Below the pieces are notes generated by a model, which saw nothing but the letters and a program-made list of their open reading frames with translations, searched no databases and had not been told where the DNA came from. Made by a program: the position numbers and the translations under genes. This document shows positions 49,967 through 58,859 of a stretch of DNA of 64,000 nt, piece by piece. The stretch comes from JAWLHJ01 sp039587535 (lineage in GTDB: Bacteria > Gemmatimonadota > Gemmatimonadetes > Longimicrobiales > Gaopeijiaceae). The stretch covers positions 1 through 64,000 of the forward strand of contig JBDHIF010000011.1 of the NCBI GenBank assembly GCA_039587535.1, given 5' to 3'. The first letter of the stretch is position 1, and every line of letters starts with the position of its first letter.

Positions 49967-51277
49967 TTGGCTTTTTCTAAACTCCAGTTGCACCCGACGC
50001 TTCTCCGAGGCGTCGAGGACCTGGGCTTCAACAGCCCTACCCCAATTCAATCCGAAGCAATCCCCCACGCCCTGGAAGGGCGTGACCTGCTGGCCTGCGC
50101 GGCCACCGGGAGCGGCAAGACGGCCGCTTTCCTCCTGCCGATCCTGCACCACCTGCTGAGCGAGCCGCGGGGGACGACCCGTGCCCTTGTCATGGCCCCT
50201 ACGCGAGAGCTCGCCCTTCAGATCGTGGCTGATTTCGACGACCTGGCGCGCCACACGCCCTTGCGCGCCGCCACCATCTATGGTGGTGTCGGCATGAAGC
50301 CCCAGGAGCGAGCCTTCCGTGACGGCGTAGCCCTGATCGCGGCGACACCCGGCCGGTTGCTCGACCACTTCCAATACCCGTACGCGAAGCTGTCCGGACT
50401 CGAGTTCCTGGTGCTCGACGAGGCAGATCGAATGCTCGACATGGGATTCCTCCCGGATATCCGGAGGGTGCTGAAGCATGTCCCGCGGCCGAAGCAGACC
50501 TTTTTCTTCAGCGCGACCATGCCGCCGCCCATCGAGGCGCTCACGCGGGAGATATTGAGGGATCCGGCGACCATCGCCCTCCAGCGGAAAGCCCAGCCGG
50601 CCGAGGGGGTGGAGCAGTCCATCTACCCGGTTCCGGCCGACCTGAAGAGCGAGCTGTTGGTGTCGCTTCTGCAGCAGCGGGTGATTGACGACGCATTGGT
50701 CTTCACGCGGACCAAGCACCGGGCTAATCGACTCACCAAGGTGTTGGAGCGGAACGGCATCCCCGCGGAGCGAATCCACGGGAATCGCTCGCAGAAGCAG
50801 CGAACCAAGGCCCTCGCCGGCTTCAAAGAGGGCGCGTTCCGCGTGCTCGTGGCCACTGATGTCGCGGCAAGGGGCATCGACGTGGAGGCCCTGGGTCACG
50901 TAGTGAACTTCGATTTGCCGGGAGTCCCGGAGGACTACATTCACCGAGTCGGCCGGACGGGCCGAGCTGCCGCGACGGGCAGCGCGTTCAGCTTCGTTTC
51001 GCCACAGGAGGAGACCGATCTGGCGCGTATCGAGCGCGCCGTCGGCCAGAAGATCAAGCGCGTGAAGATGGATGGATTCGCCTACGGGGCCTCCGCGGAC
51101 GAACCTCTCGAGATTCCACGGGGCGAGCGTATCGCGGCGATCCGTGCCCGTAAGGCCGCGGACCGAGCGCGCGGGGCCGTGAAGGGTGGAAATGGTGCCG
51201 GCGGATCGCCGGGGCGGGGTGGGAGCGGGCGGTCGAAAGGCCGTCGGAGGCGGCGAAGGGGCGGCGGGGGCCGCTGA
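49967..51277 (+). CDS. rhlE: DEAD-box RNA helicase (RhlE-type)
   Basis: The 436-residue protein has all DEAD-box motifs: Q-motif (PTPIQSEAIP), Walker A (AATGSGKTAAF), PTREL, ATPGR, DEAD (VLDEADRMLDMGF), SAT (FFSATMP), and the C-terminal helicase motifs (ATDVAARGIDV, HRVGRTGRA). The tail is Gly/Arg-rich (RSKGRRRRRRGGGGR), typical of RNA binding in RhlE proteins. It unwinds RNA in ribosome assembly or decay. The start is a TTG at 49967. The aminotransferase downstream has its own promoter. Confidence 0.95.
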   Translation: MAFSKLQLHPTLLRGVEDLGFNSPTPIQSEAIPHALEGRDLLACAATGSGKTAAFLLPILHHLLSEPRGTTRALVMAPTRELALQIVADFDDLARHTPLRAATIYGGVGMKPQERAFRDGVALIAATPGRLLDHFQYPYAKLSGLEFLVLDEADRMLDMGFLPDIRRVLKHVPRPKQTFFFSATMPPPIEALTREILRDPATIALQRKAQPAEGVEQSIYPVPADLKSELLVSLLQQRVIDDALVFTRTKHRANRLTKVLERNGIPAERIHGNRSQKQRTKALAGFKEGAFRVLVATDVAARGIDVEALGHVVNFDLPGVPEDYIHRVGRTGRAAATGSAFSFVSPQEETDLARIERAVGQKIKRVKMDGFAYGASADEPLEIPRGERIAAIRARKAADRARGAVKGGNGAGGSPGRGGSGRSKGRRRRRRGGGGR

Positions 51278-51312
51278 AGCAAAACCCCGGAGGGACGCGG
51301 AGTACGCCGTGC

Positions 51313-51341
51313 TTGACAGCAACGGCGCCCACGTGTCTAAT
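51313..51341 (+). promoter_or_regulatory. Sigma-70-type promoter of the aminotransferase gene
   Basis: TTGACA (51313-51318) and TCTAAT (51336-51341) are separated by exactly 17 bases, an almost ideal housekeeping promoter. Transcription would start near 51348, leaving a leader of about 210 bases before the coding start at 51558. Confidence 0.75.
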
Positions 51342-51348
51342 CGTCATC

Positions 51349-51474
51349 ATGCGCCCCGCGATCGACACCCGGCTTGCTGGCGTAACTCGCGACCTGTACC
51401 CCCCACGGGTCGAGCTTCCGGTTCGGAAGCTCGTCCGCGGGGGAGCGGGTCGCCGAGAGAGTGCGCCAGTGTAG
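51349..51474 (+). CDS. Possible leader peptide ORF (41 residues)
   Basis: An ATG at 51349 opens a 41-codon frame ending TAG at 51474, located between the promoter and the terminator hairpin. It contains scattered Val and Leu codons (GVTRDLYPPRVELPVRKLV) but no dense run of branched-chain codons. It overlaps the hairpin at 51412-51432. It could act in attenuation or be chance. Confidence 0.3.
   Translation: MRPAIDTRLAGVTRDLYPPRVELPVRKLVRGGAGRRESAPV
51412..51432 (+). promoter_or_regulatory. Leader hairpin upstream of the aminotransferase terminator
   Basis: GAGCTTCCG (51412-51420) and CGGAAGCTC (51424-51432) form a 9-bp perfect stem with a three-base loop. It could be a pause hairpin, or part of an antiterminator choice with the terminator at 51504. 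Confidence 0.5.
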
Positions 51475-51503
51475 GCTGCGACTCCCCTCGATTCGCGACA
51501 CCG

Positions 51504-51535
51504 GGACCCCTCTTCGGCGGAGGGGTCCTTTTTTT
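51504..51535 (+). terminator. Intrinsic terminator in the leader (attenuator candidate)
   Basis: GGACCCCTC and GAGGGGTCC form a 9-bp stem followed by seven T residues, ending 22 bases before the aminotransferase ATG. Because a strong promoter lies between the helicase gene and this terminator, it would stop the aminotransferase's own transcript. That is the layout of an attenuator. Confidence 0.8.
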
Positions 51536-51557
51536 CACCCTTGGGAGAGCCTGAGAA

Positions 51558-52406
51558 ATGAGTGCAGCCTGGACCTACTTCGACGGTGCGTGGCAACCGG
51601 GGAACGTTCCCCTCATCGGATCCACGACCCAGGCCGTGTGGCTCGCCTCCATCGTATTCGACGGCGCCAGGGCCTTTGACGGTCTGGTGCCCGATCTCGA
51701 CCTCCACTCGGCGCGTGCCATCGAGTCCGCCCGCAAGATCGGTCTCGAGCCCAAGCAACAGGTCGACGAGATCGTGACGCTGGCACGGGAAGGCGTGAGG
51801 AAGTTCCCGGAGGGCACGGCGCTCTACATCCGGCCCATGTTCTTCGGAGAGGGTGGCTTCATCGTCCCGGAGCCGGAGAGCGCCCGGTTCGCCTTGGTGG
51901 TGCACGAGCTGCCGATGCCGGATGCCAGCGGGTTCAGCGCCTGCTTGTCCACGTTCCGGAGACCCTCTCCGGAGACGGCGGTGACGGACGCCAAGGCTTC
52001 GGCCCTCTACCCCAACGTGGCGCGCGCGCTGTCGGAGGCTCGCGACCGAGGATTCGAGAACGCCGTCAAGCTCGATCTGAACGGGAACGTGGCCGAGTTC
52101 TGCACGTCCAACCTGTTCATGGTGAAGGACGGCATCGTTCGGACGCCGGCGCCCAACGGGACCTTCCTGAACGGGATCACCAAGCAGCGAGTCCATCAGC
52201 TTCTGGCCGACGACGGGTACGAGGTGGTGGAGTGTCGCATCACCTGGAGCGAGCTGCTCGAAGCCGACGAGATATTCAGCACCGGCAACTACGGGAAGGT
52301 CGTACCGTGCGTGAAGCTCGAGGACCGGGCGATCGGCCGAGGGCCCGTAGGGGATCGGGCCCGTGCGCTCTACTTCGAGTTCGCGAAGGATCATCCGGTG
52401 GGCTGA
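51558..52406 (+). CDS. ilvE: Class IV aminotransferase (branched-chain type)
   Basis: The 282-residue PLP enzyme has the fold-type IV pattern: N-terminal WTYFDGAWQPGNVPLIGS, the catalytic Lys in VTDAKASALYPN, NVAEFCTSNLFMVKDG and FLNGITKQRV. Such enzymes make branched-chain amino acids from keto acids, or are D-amino-acid or aminodeoxychorismate types. The branched-chain assignment is by overall resemblance. The gene sits behind a promoter and a terminator hairpin, implying control of read-through by supply of an amino acid or another signal. GGGAGAG precedes the ATG. Confidence 0.85.
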   Translation: MSAAWTYFDGAWQPGNVPLIGSTTQAVWLASIVFDGARAFDGLVPDLDLHSARAIESARKIGLEPKQQVDEIVTLAREGVRKFPEGTALYIRPMFFGEGGFIVPEPESARFALVVHELPMPDASGFSACLSTFRRPSPETAVTDAKASALYPNVARALSEARDRGFENAVKLDLNGNVAEFCTSNLFMVKDGIVRTPAPNGTFLNGITKQRVHQLLADDGYEVVECRITWSELLEADEIFSTGNYGKVVPCVKLEDRAIGRGPVGDRARALYFEFAKDHPVG

Positions 52407-52579
52407 CGCCCTGCGGAGGTGCAGGGGGGCCTTTGGCTGAGGCCGAAGGTGCCCTGCGGCCGGGTCGGTCGGATCTCTGGTCCGGCCCCGGGCGTATGCG
52501 GAGATTCGAGAAGACTCCCCCCGGTCGCGGCCTGAGGGGGGGAGGCTGGACGTCACCGGGCCGAAGGGGGACGAGCGGG

Positions 52580-53188
52580 ATGTTCGATTGGCTTGCCTGG
52601 CGCCGTACCGCGGGCTTTTTGACCCTGGCGGTCGTCATGACGGGGCTCCCCCGATCCGCCGAGGCCCAGCGCCGGATCCAGCCCGTGGACTCGCTCCGCG
52701 AGATCCAGTCGATCTCCCCTCGGAGCGGGCCGATCGGAACGAGAGTCGAGATCTATTCCGACAACATGCCATTGGAGGCCACGTACCACGTCGGGGTCGG
52801 TGCCACACGGTCCGGGTTCGAATCCCTGTACGAGGCGACCCAGCTCGACCTCGGGACCATCTCCGTGACGCTTCCGATTCCTGAGGAGGTCGGCTGGGAC
52901 CGCGCCATCGTCTTCGTCGCGTTCAACGCGATCTTCAGCCCCATCGCGATGTCCAAGCCCTTCCACGTCACGGACGGGGACGGGCGAATCCAGCGCACGG
53001 GGACGGTGACCCGCACCGCGGGCCCTTGTGCGACGTTCCGCGACCTGGACCGTTTCGACTACGAGCTTACGGGTGAGACCGGCGGGCTCGAGATCGGTCA
53101 GGAGGCTGTGATCTCGGCGGAGTACCTGGGGGAGAGCGACTGCGTCGACGGGGCCGTGATCCGGGTCCTCGGGGTGAGCTCGCCCTGA
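52580..53188 (+). CDS. Secreted beta-rich protein with IPT/TIG-like region
   Basis: The 202-residue protein has a signal peptide (GFLTLAVVMTGLPRSAEAQ), then ISPRSGPIGTRVEIYSDNMP, the usual opening of an IPT/TIG immunoglobulin-like domain, and two cysteines (AGPCATF and SDCVDG) that could pair. Role unknown. The ATG at 52580 is placed at the signal peptide, since the upstream frame overlaps the aminotransferase gene. Confidence 0.7.
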   Translation: MFDWLAWRRTAGFLTLAVVMTGLPRSAEAQRRIQPVDSLREIQSISPRSGPIGTRVEIYSDNMPLEATYHVGVGATRSGFESLYEATQLDLGTISVTLPIPEEVGWDRAIVFVAFNAIFSPIAMSKPFHVTDGDGRIQRTGTVTRTAGPCATFRDLDRFDYELTGETGGLEIGQEAVISAEYLGESDCVDGAVIRVLGVSSP

Positions 53189-53232
53189 GGCCGTAGCGAG
53201 TCGTTGCTCGCGCCCGGCGATGCCCGGGCCCC

Positions 53233-53271
53233 GAAGAGGCCGGTATCCGTCGAAAGGGTACCGGCCTCTTC
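53233..53271. terminator. Bidirectional terminator hairpin
   Basis: GAAGAGGCCGGTA and TACCGGCCTCTTC pair around a 13-base loop. It lies between two convergent genes. Confidence 0.8.
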
Positions 53272-53297
53272 GCTGCGCAGGACCCGCAAGGGGCGTC

Positions 53298-55058
53298 TCA
53301 GTTCATGCCGCCCATGGACGCGCGGATGGCGTCCGCGGTGACGCCGGCACGGAAGGCCACGATCTCACTCGCGAGATCGACGGCTCGACGGCGGTCGGCG
53401 ATGGAGACCCCGTTGATGTGCGCCTGTCGGGTGCGCAGTCGCTCCTCGTAGCGAACCGACGACGGATCCTGAACGAACATGTTCAACGTGATCACCGGAT
53501 CGTCGTGCAGGTTGTCGCTCTCACCAGGGACGAGGCCGCGCTCCCGCATGTGGGCTCTGACGCTGCGGTAGTCGTAGTACTCCGGAATGAAGTGCGCCGC
53601 CGCGCTCCCGGACCACGATGCGTTCAACCGCTGCGCCACCGCGTCCATGCCACGCTGGTTCCCGCCGCTGTCACCGATGAAGACCACGTGCTCGAAGCCG
53701 TGGGCCCGGAGGCTGTTCGCCATGTCCGTAAGTATGCCCTCGAAGGTCTCCTGCCGGACGCTGATCGTGCCGGGGCTGGTCATGTGTCCCGAGGGCGGCT
53801 CGATGCTTCCTTCCGGGACGAAGGGGATGACCGGCGCACAGAGGGCGTTCCCGAGCTCCCGGGCGATGGCGTCGCAGTTCGCAGTGAGGACGTAGTTGTG
53901 CTTCCCGGTGACGAGCCAGGGCCCGTTGGGCTCTAGGCCCCCCGTGGGGATGATGGCGGTCGTCTTGCCGTCCGCGAGGGCGTCGCGGACGTCCATCCAC
54001 GTCATCTCCTCGAGCCAGACGGTAGTGGCTGCCGGGAGCGGGTTCGGCGTATCCACGCAGTTGTACGCGTTGTCACGGCAATCCCCCCCGCCCATGGAGC
54101 GCGGGTCGGGTTCACGGCGTTGGAAGTTGCCACCCCCCGAGGGGCGCTCGCGAACGGGTGGTGGGAACGTGCCGCGATACGCGATCGCGTTGCGAATATG
54201 ACGCGCCGTTTCTCGGGCCCGGAAGTCGACGATCTCCCGGCCCCATTCCAGGGCCTGGGCTCGGTCGGCCAGCGAGACCCCGTTGATGGTGGCCAGCCCC
54301 GCTTCCACGCGCTCGTCATACCGGACGGAGTACGGGTCCGCCACGAACATGTTCAGAGTGATGATCGCATCGTCGTGGAGCTGGTCGCCATCGCCCTCTT
54401 CGAGGCCCCGGAAGGCCATGTAGTCCCGCACGGTACCGTAGTCGTAGTATCCCTGGACGTGGGCCACCACGGTGCCGTCCCAAATCTCGTTCAGCCGCTC
54501 GGCCACGGAACGCTGTCCGCCCTGGTTTCCACCGCTGTCCCCGATGAAGATGATGTTCCGGAACCCGTGGATCTTCAGGCTGTGGGCGATGTCCGTGAGA
54601 AGGGCCTCGTACGTATCCTGGGTCGCAGAGAGGGTCCCCGGACTCATCATATGTCCGCTGGGGGGATCGATCGAGCCCTCCGGCACGAGCTTCACGATGG
54701 GTGCGCACAGGGCGTCTCCGAGCTCGCGGGCGATGGCGTCACAGTTGGCGCGGAGCACATAGTTGTGCTTTCCCGTGGCAAGCCAGGGGCCGTTGGGCTC
54801 CACACCCCCTGTGGCGATGATGGCCGTGGTCTTGCCGTCCGCGAGGGCGTCGCGGACATCCATCCAGGTCATCTCCTCGATCCACACGGTGTTCGCCGGG
54901 GGAAGGGGATTCGGCGTGTCCGCACAGTTGTAGACGTTCTCGGCGCATTCCCCGCCACCCATCGAGCGGTTCGGCTCCTGGGCCCGCGCGTCCATGGGGG
55001 CCGGGGTGAGGAGAGCTCCGGTGAGGATCAGGGCAGCGACGTCACAGCGGGTCCGCAT
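53298..55058 (-). CDS. Secreted protein with two tandem creatininase-like domains
   Basis: After a signal peptide (ALILTGALLTPAPMDARAQ) come two copies of the same domain of about 265 residues (32-300 and 321-586). They share long identical stretches, such as EEMTWMDVRDALADGKTTAI and GPWL-TGKHNYVL. Each resembles the creatininase / creatinine amidohydrolase family, but metal-site motifs are changed: GSTEQHG becomes GGVEPNG (Glu87 kept, His lost), and NGHGGN becomes GDSGGN. Copy 1 and copy 2 differ in about a quarter of positions. Most family members have one domain. Catalytic activity is uncertain. Confidence 0.85.
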   Translation of the reverse strand: MRTRCDVAALILTGALLTPAPMDARAQEPNRSMGGGECAENVYNCADTPNPLPPANTVWIEEMTWMDVRDALADGKTTAIIATGGVEPNGPWLATGKHNYVLRANCDAIARELGDALCAPIVKLVPEGSIDPPSGHMMSPGTLSATQDTYEALLTDIAHSLKIHGFRNIIFIGDSGGNQGGQRSVAERLNEIWDGTVVAHVQGYYDYGTVRDYMAFRGLEEGDGDQLHDDAIITLNMFVADPYSVRYDERVEAGLATINGVSLADRAQALEWGREIVDFRARETARHIRNAIAYRGTFPPPVRERPSGGGNFQRREPDPRSMGGGDCRDNAYNCVDTPNPLPAATTVWLEEMTWMDVRDALADGKTTAIIPTGGLEPNGPWLVTGKHNYVLTANCDAIARELGNALCAPVIPFVPEGSIEPPSGHMTSPGTISVRQETFEGILTDMANSLRAHGFEHVVFIGDSGGNQRGMDAVAQRLNASWSGSAAAHFIPEYYDYRSVRAHMRERGLVPGESDNLHDDPVITLNMFVQDPSSVRYEERLRTRQAHINGVSIADRRRAVDLASEIVAFRAGVTADAIRASMGGMN

Positions 55059-55130
55059 TCGATTCTCCAGCGAGCAGGGTGGGGGTCGAGGCGCACAGCA
55101 GAGTCGCGAGGCCGACGTACCGACGCCAGG

Positions 55131-57338
55131 TCAGAACGCCTTCAGGAAGGTCACCTTCACAACGCCGGTCCGCCGCTGCCACCTGGACGCGCGTGGGTCC
55201 AAGAGGTCTCCGGTCAGGTAGCCGGTGTCGAGCACCAGGAACAGATCCGAGCCGGGGGTATGGATCCAGTTGATGCGTATGCTCGCCTGGAGGGACTCCG
55301 AGACGTCGTCCCACTGGATGAGCGCGTTGGCGAACAGTGAGCGGGAGACCGCCCCGAGCACGTCGAGGCTGAGCACGTTGGTGTTGAACCTCCCGTCCGG
55401 GACAGGTAGGTCGATCTCGTTGCGGCTGGCGGAGCCCGAGAGCGTCAGGTGCGGGCCCGTTTTCCACATCAGTCCGCCGCCGTACTGCGTTCGCGTGCCG
55501 TTCCAGAAGTCACCGACCTGCAGGGAGATGTTGCCCGACAGGGTCCGACTCTGGTCCGTACGGATCGAGCCGTCCACCGAGGCGAACGTGTAGTCTCCGG
55601 CCGGTAGCGTCCGACTCTGGATGGTCGCGGCATCGGCCAGACGCTCCGAGCTCCGCCGCAGGTTCACCATGGCGAAGCCCCCGGCCTGGAAGGACAACAT
55701 GTTGTGGAGCAGCAGGCTCGACGACTGGCGGACACCGTCTTGCCCGTCGATCACGTCGCCGCCCAGGGAAGTCACCAGAGATCGAGCCCAGCCGCTGCCC
55801 TCGAACCGGGGGGTCCAGGCGACATTTCCGCCGAGCTTCACCATGTCCCTGCGGCGAACGAATCCCAGCTCGGGTCGGAAGTCCGCTCCGACGCTGAGGA
55901 AATCCGCGCTGGCGGACCACGATGATCTGGGCCGGATCTGAAGCGCGATGCTGCCGGCCCCGGCGGCGTTGCGCTCCGCGTCCCAAACGCCTGCGACCCA
56001 GGCGTCCAGAGCGCTGCTCCCCCAGAAACGGATCTGTGCGTCGACGCCTGCCGCTCGATTGTAGCTTCCGCCCCCCTGGAGGTTGGTGACGATGCCACCC
56101 ACGGTGCTCCTGGGTAGCACGTCCGCCTTCATGCGGACCACCGAGTGGTTCGCGCCGGGGATCGTGACGTCACCCAGGACGGTCTCTTCCGTCTGGAGGC
56201 TCAACGCGCCGATGGAAAACTTGCCCAATTGGCCCGTTACGCGCCCCCCACCCACGATCTGGCTGGTGAGCCCGATACGGCGGCTGAAGAAGAGCTCCGT
56301 ATCCCGCGCGTTCCCGAATCCGAACAGGCCCGCGCGCTCGAGGAAGAACTCGCGCTTCTCCGGAAAGAACAGATTGAAGCGCGTCAGGTTGACCTGAACG
56401 TTGTCCGACTCGACCTGGGCGAAATCCGTATTCCAGGTGAGGTCCATCGTGAGGTTCGACGTGATCGCGTACTTGAAGTCCACGCCTATGTCGCGTAGCA
56501 CGTCGGTCTCGGCACCTGACGAACCCTGGGCCCGCTGGGCACCCCCGATGGCGAAGGGCTTCAGCTCCATGTGTCGACCCCGTCGAAGCCCCTGGAGGCC
56601 GCTCAGGGCAGCGAACTGCGACACCTGGGTGATGCCAGCCCGGTACCGCTGCGGGATATGGGGCCAGAAGACCTGCTCGTTCTTTCGCCGGATCGCTCGT
56701 CGGATGGCGATCCCCATGGTCGGTGCGTCGGCGTCCGAGAAACGGATCGTGGTGAACGGGATGGCCACCTCAGCCGTCCATCCGTCCTCGTCGATACGCG
56801 CTTCGCTCTCGTAGACCCCCTCCCAGTTCCAGTCGTCCAAGACCAGGCTCTCGTCCGTGAAGAGCGCGTCACCCTGGGTGCCGAAGGGGTTGATCTCGAA
56901 GATGTAGGCGTTACGGCGGTCGTGGTACGTGTCCAGGACGATCCAGAAATGGTCGTCCTGATCGATGCGCCCTTCGCGATGGAGGATGCTCTTTCGGATG
57001 GCGGTTGGGTCGGAGTCGTGTAGGCGGAGGCCGAAATAGAGATGATCGGCGTCGTAGGCGATCCGGACCTCAGTGCGCTCCGTCGGGGTGCCGCCGTCCA
57101 CGGGATCCCGCTGACGGAACTCGGTGATGGGCTCGACGAGCTGCCAAGCGTCATCGTCGAGCACGCCGTCTACGACCGGTGGCGTGGTGACATGGGTCGC
57201 GGTCGCGGCCCGGTCGGTTACCCCGGCTTCCTGGGCGGCGACCGGGGCAGCCGCCAGGCATGCCAGCTGGAGGACAGTCACGCCCAGCGCCGCGCCGGGG
57301 CGCAGATCGGTTCGGCGTGTCTCTTGCTCCCCCATCAT
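55131..57338 (-). CDS. DUF5916 outer-membrane protein with CBM9-like N-terminal domain
   Basis: The 735-residue protein has a signal peptide ending PVAAQ. A CBM9-like sugar-binding domain follows (about 48-215; PPVVDGVLDDDAWQ, VRIAYDADHLYFGLRLHD, DGWTAEVAIPF). Then comes DUF5916 (MDLTWNTDFAQVESDNVQVNLTRFNLFFPEKREFFLE), predicted to form a large beta-barrel. These proteins probably sit in the outer membrane and bind glycans. It lies upstream of the double-creatininase gene on the same strand. The start is one of two adjacent ATGs (57338 or 57335). Confidence 0.88.
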   Translation of the reverse strand: MMGEQETRRTDLRPGAALGVTVLQLACLAAAPVAAQEAGVTDRAATATHVTTPPVVDGVLDDDAWQLVEPITEFRQRDPVDGGTPTERTEVRIAYDADHLYFGLRLHDSDPTAIRKSILHREGRIDQDDHFWIVLDTYHDRRNAYIFEINPFGTQGDALFTDESLVLDDWNWEGVYESEARIDEDGWTAEVAIPFTTIRFSDADAPTMGIAIRRAIRRKNEQVFWPHIPQRYRAGITQVSQFAALSGLQGLRRGRHMELKPFAIGGAQRAQGSSGAETDVLRDIGVDFKYAITSNLTMDLTWNTDFAQVESDNVQVNLTRFNLFFPEKREFFLERAGLFGFGNARDTELFFSRRIGLTSQIVGGGRVTGQLGKFSIGALSLQTEETVLGDVTIPGANHSVVRMKADVLPRSTVGGIVTNLQGGGSYNRAAGVDAQIRFWGSSALDAWVAGVWDAERNAAGAGSIALQIRPRSSWSASADFLSVGADFRPELGFVRRRDMVKLGGNVAWTPRFEGSGWARSLVTSLGGDVIDGQDGVRQSSSLLLHNMLSFQAGGFAMVNLRRSSERLADAATIQSRTLPAGDYTFASVDGSIRTDQSRTLSGNISLQVGDFWNGTRTQYGGGLMWKTGPHLTLSGSASRNEIDLPVPDGRFNTNVLSLDVLGAVSRSLFANALIQWDDVSESLQASIRINWIHTPGSDLFLVLDTGYLTGDLLDPRASRWQRRTGVVKVTFLKAF

Positions 57339-57615
57339 CCCTCTCCCTGTTCATTTGCTGTGCGCGGTGGCGACGTCCGTTGACGGTTATCGCGCAACGT
57401 CACGATCACCGCTCCCGGGTCGTACGTCCATAGCAGATCCCTCGGGAAGGGGCGTACGTCACCCGTGCGTGTCCAGACACGGTGTCGCTCCCGGGCATCC
57501 GTGCGGGGGCAAGGAGCCGAGGGATCCGCCGTGCTCAGCCGCCGGTCAGGCACTCCGGGCGGCCCAGTCGGGTACGACGTCGAGCGCGCACGCCCAGCTT
57601 CCACCCATCATCCAG
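57339..57615. other. Intergenic region between divergent genes
   Basis: About 280 bases between the DUF5916 gene and the glycine-rich membrane protein gene. No recognisable gene or repeat is seen. It should hold promoters for both. Confidence 0.5.
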
Positions 57616-58806
57616 ATGACTCCCTCACTCGGCACCCGAATCCGACCGGGCCTCGTGGCTCTGACGCTCGTCCTCGGGATGCTGTCGACTTCCAAGCAGG
57701 ACGTCACGGCCCAGGCCCCGACGGCCGCGGACTCGGCGGCTGTCCTGCTACAGACCGCACGTGACTTCGAAGCCTCCGGCCGGGGTGAGGTCGCGGAGGC
57801 CCTGTATGCCTATATCGCCGAGCGCTTCAGCCAGACCTCGGCGGCGGCGGGTGCCCGTGCGGCCCTGGAGCGGTGGCAGGCGCAGCGCCCCCGTGAGAGT
57901 GGTCGGGTGGAGCTTCAGGTCTGGGGCACGCTCTACGGGCTCTGGCTCGGTCTGGCCGTGCCCACGGCGCTCGGTGCCGACGACACAGAGGCATACGGTG
58001 CGGGTATCCTACTCGGCGCTCCGGCTGGATTCCTCGCGGCGCGAGCCATGACGCGGACTCGAAGGCTCACGGAAGGCCAAACGCGGGCGATCACATGGGG
58101 CGGGACCTGGGGCACGTTCCAGGGGCTGGGATGGAGCCAGGTCCTGGACCTCGGCGAGGACCTCGTGTGCGTGGAGGACTTCTGCTACACGCAGGGTGAC
58201 CAAACGGAGGAGCAATTCGCTTCCATGGTCATCGGTGGGCTGGCCGGGGTCGTGGTCGGAGGTCTTCTTTCCCGTCGAGGGATCGATCCTGGCGTGGCGA
58301 CCGGTGCTCACTACGGATCGGTGCTCGGCACTTGGTTGGGCGTCGCCGGCGCGATCGTGGGTGGCATGGAGGACGACGACGACGTCTGGACGTCGACCCT
58401 GCTCGTGGGGAACGCGGGGCTGGTCGGCGGCGCGTGGGCGGCCGACCATTTCGGTTGGAGCCGGAACCGCGTGCGACTGATGGGGCTGGGCGCTCTCTTG
58501 GGTGGCCTGGCAGGTGTCGGCATCGATCTCCTGGTCCAACCCGATGATGAGGAGGCCGTGTTCGGGATCCCCCTTGCCACGAGCGTCGCGGGTCTCGGGG
58601 CCGGGATCTACCTGACCAGGAACTACGATCAGGGCCCGGGAACGGGGCCAGGCGGGATGGACGCACTCCTGAGCTTCCGCCGAGGGGGAGGGTGGGGCAG
58701 CGGAATCCCGGTGCCGGTGCCCACGCTCCTCCGGGTGCCCGACGGGACCGGTCGGGATCGGTTGAGCCCGGGTCTGCGCTTCACGCTGTTCACGGGGCGC
58801 TTCTGA
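57616..58806 (+). CDS. Glycine-rich multi-helix membrane protein of unknown function
   Basis: The 396-residue protein has a signal peptide and a short TPR-like helical region (about 35-90; AAVLLQTARDFEASGRGEVAEALYAYIAERF). At least six Gly/Ala-rich helices follow (TLYGLWLGLAVPTALG, SMVIGGLAGVVVGGLLSRRG, MGLGALLGGLAGVGIDLLV), spaced like glycine-zipper segments. I recognise no family. A role in the outer membrane or inner membrane is open. ATG at 57616 is placed at the signal peptide. Confidence 0.7.
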   Translation: MTPSLGTRIRPGLVALTLVLGMLSTSKQDVTAQAPTAADSAAVLLQTARDFEASGRGEVAEALYAYIAERFSQTSAAAGARAALERWQAQRPRESGRVELQVWGTLYGLWLGLAVPTALGADDTEAYGAGILLGAPAGFLAARAMTRTRRLTEGQTRAITWGGTWGTFQGLGWSQVLDLGEDLVCVEDFCYTQGDQTEEQFASMVIGGLAGVVVGGLLSRRGIDPGVATGAHYGSVLGTWLGVAGAIVGGMEDDDDVWTSTLLVGNAGLVGGAWAADHFGWSRNRVRLMGLGALLGGLAGVGIDLLVQPDDEEAVFGIPLATSVAGLGAGIYLTRNYDQGPGTGPGGMDALLSFRRGGGWGSGIPVPVPTLLRVPDGTGRDRLSPGLRFTLFTGRF

Positions 58807-58859
58807 GCGCTCCCCGGAGCGGGGGATCGCTCAAGGAAGCGGAGTCACTCGGCGACCGC

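Noticed and set aside
51278..51557. T-box riboswitch ahead of the aminotransferase
   Set aside because: No T-box consensus (AGGGTGGNACCGCG-type) is found in the leader. Only hairpins and a terminator are visible.
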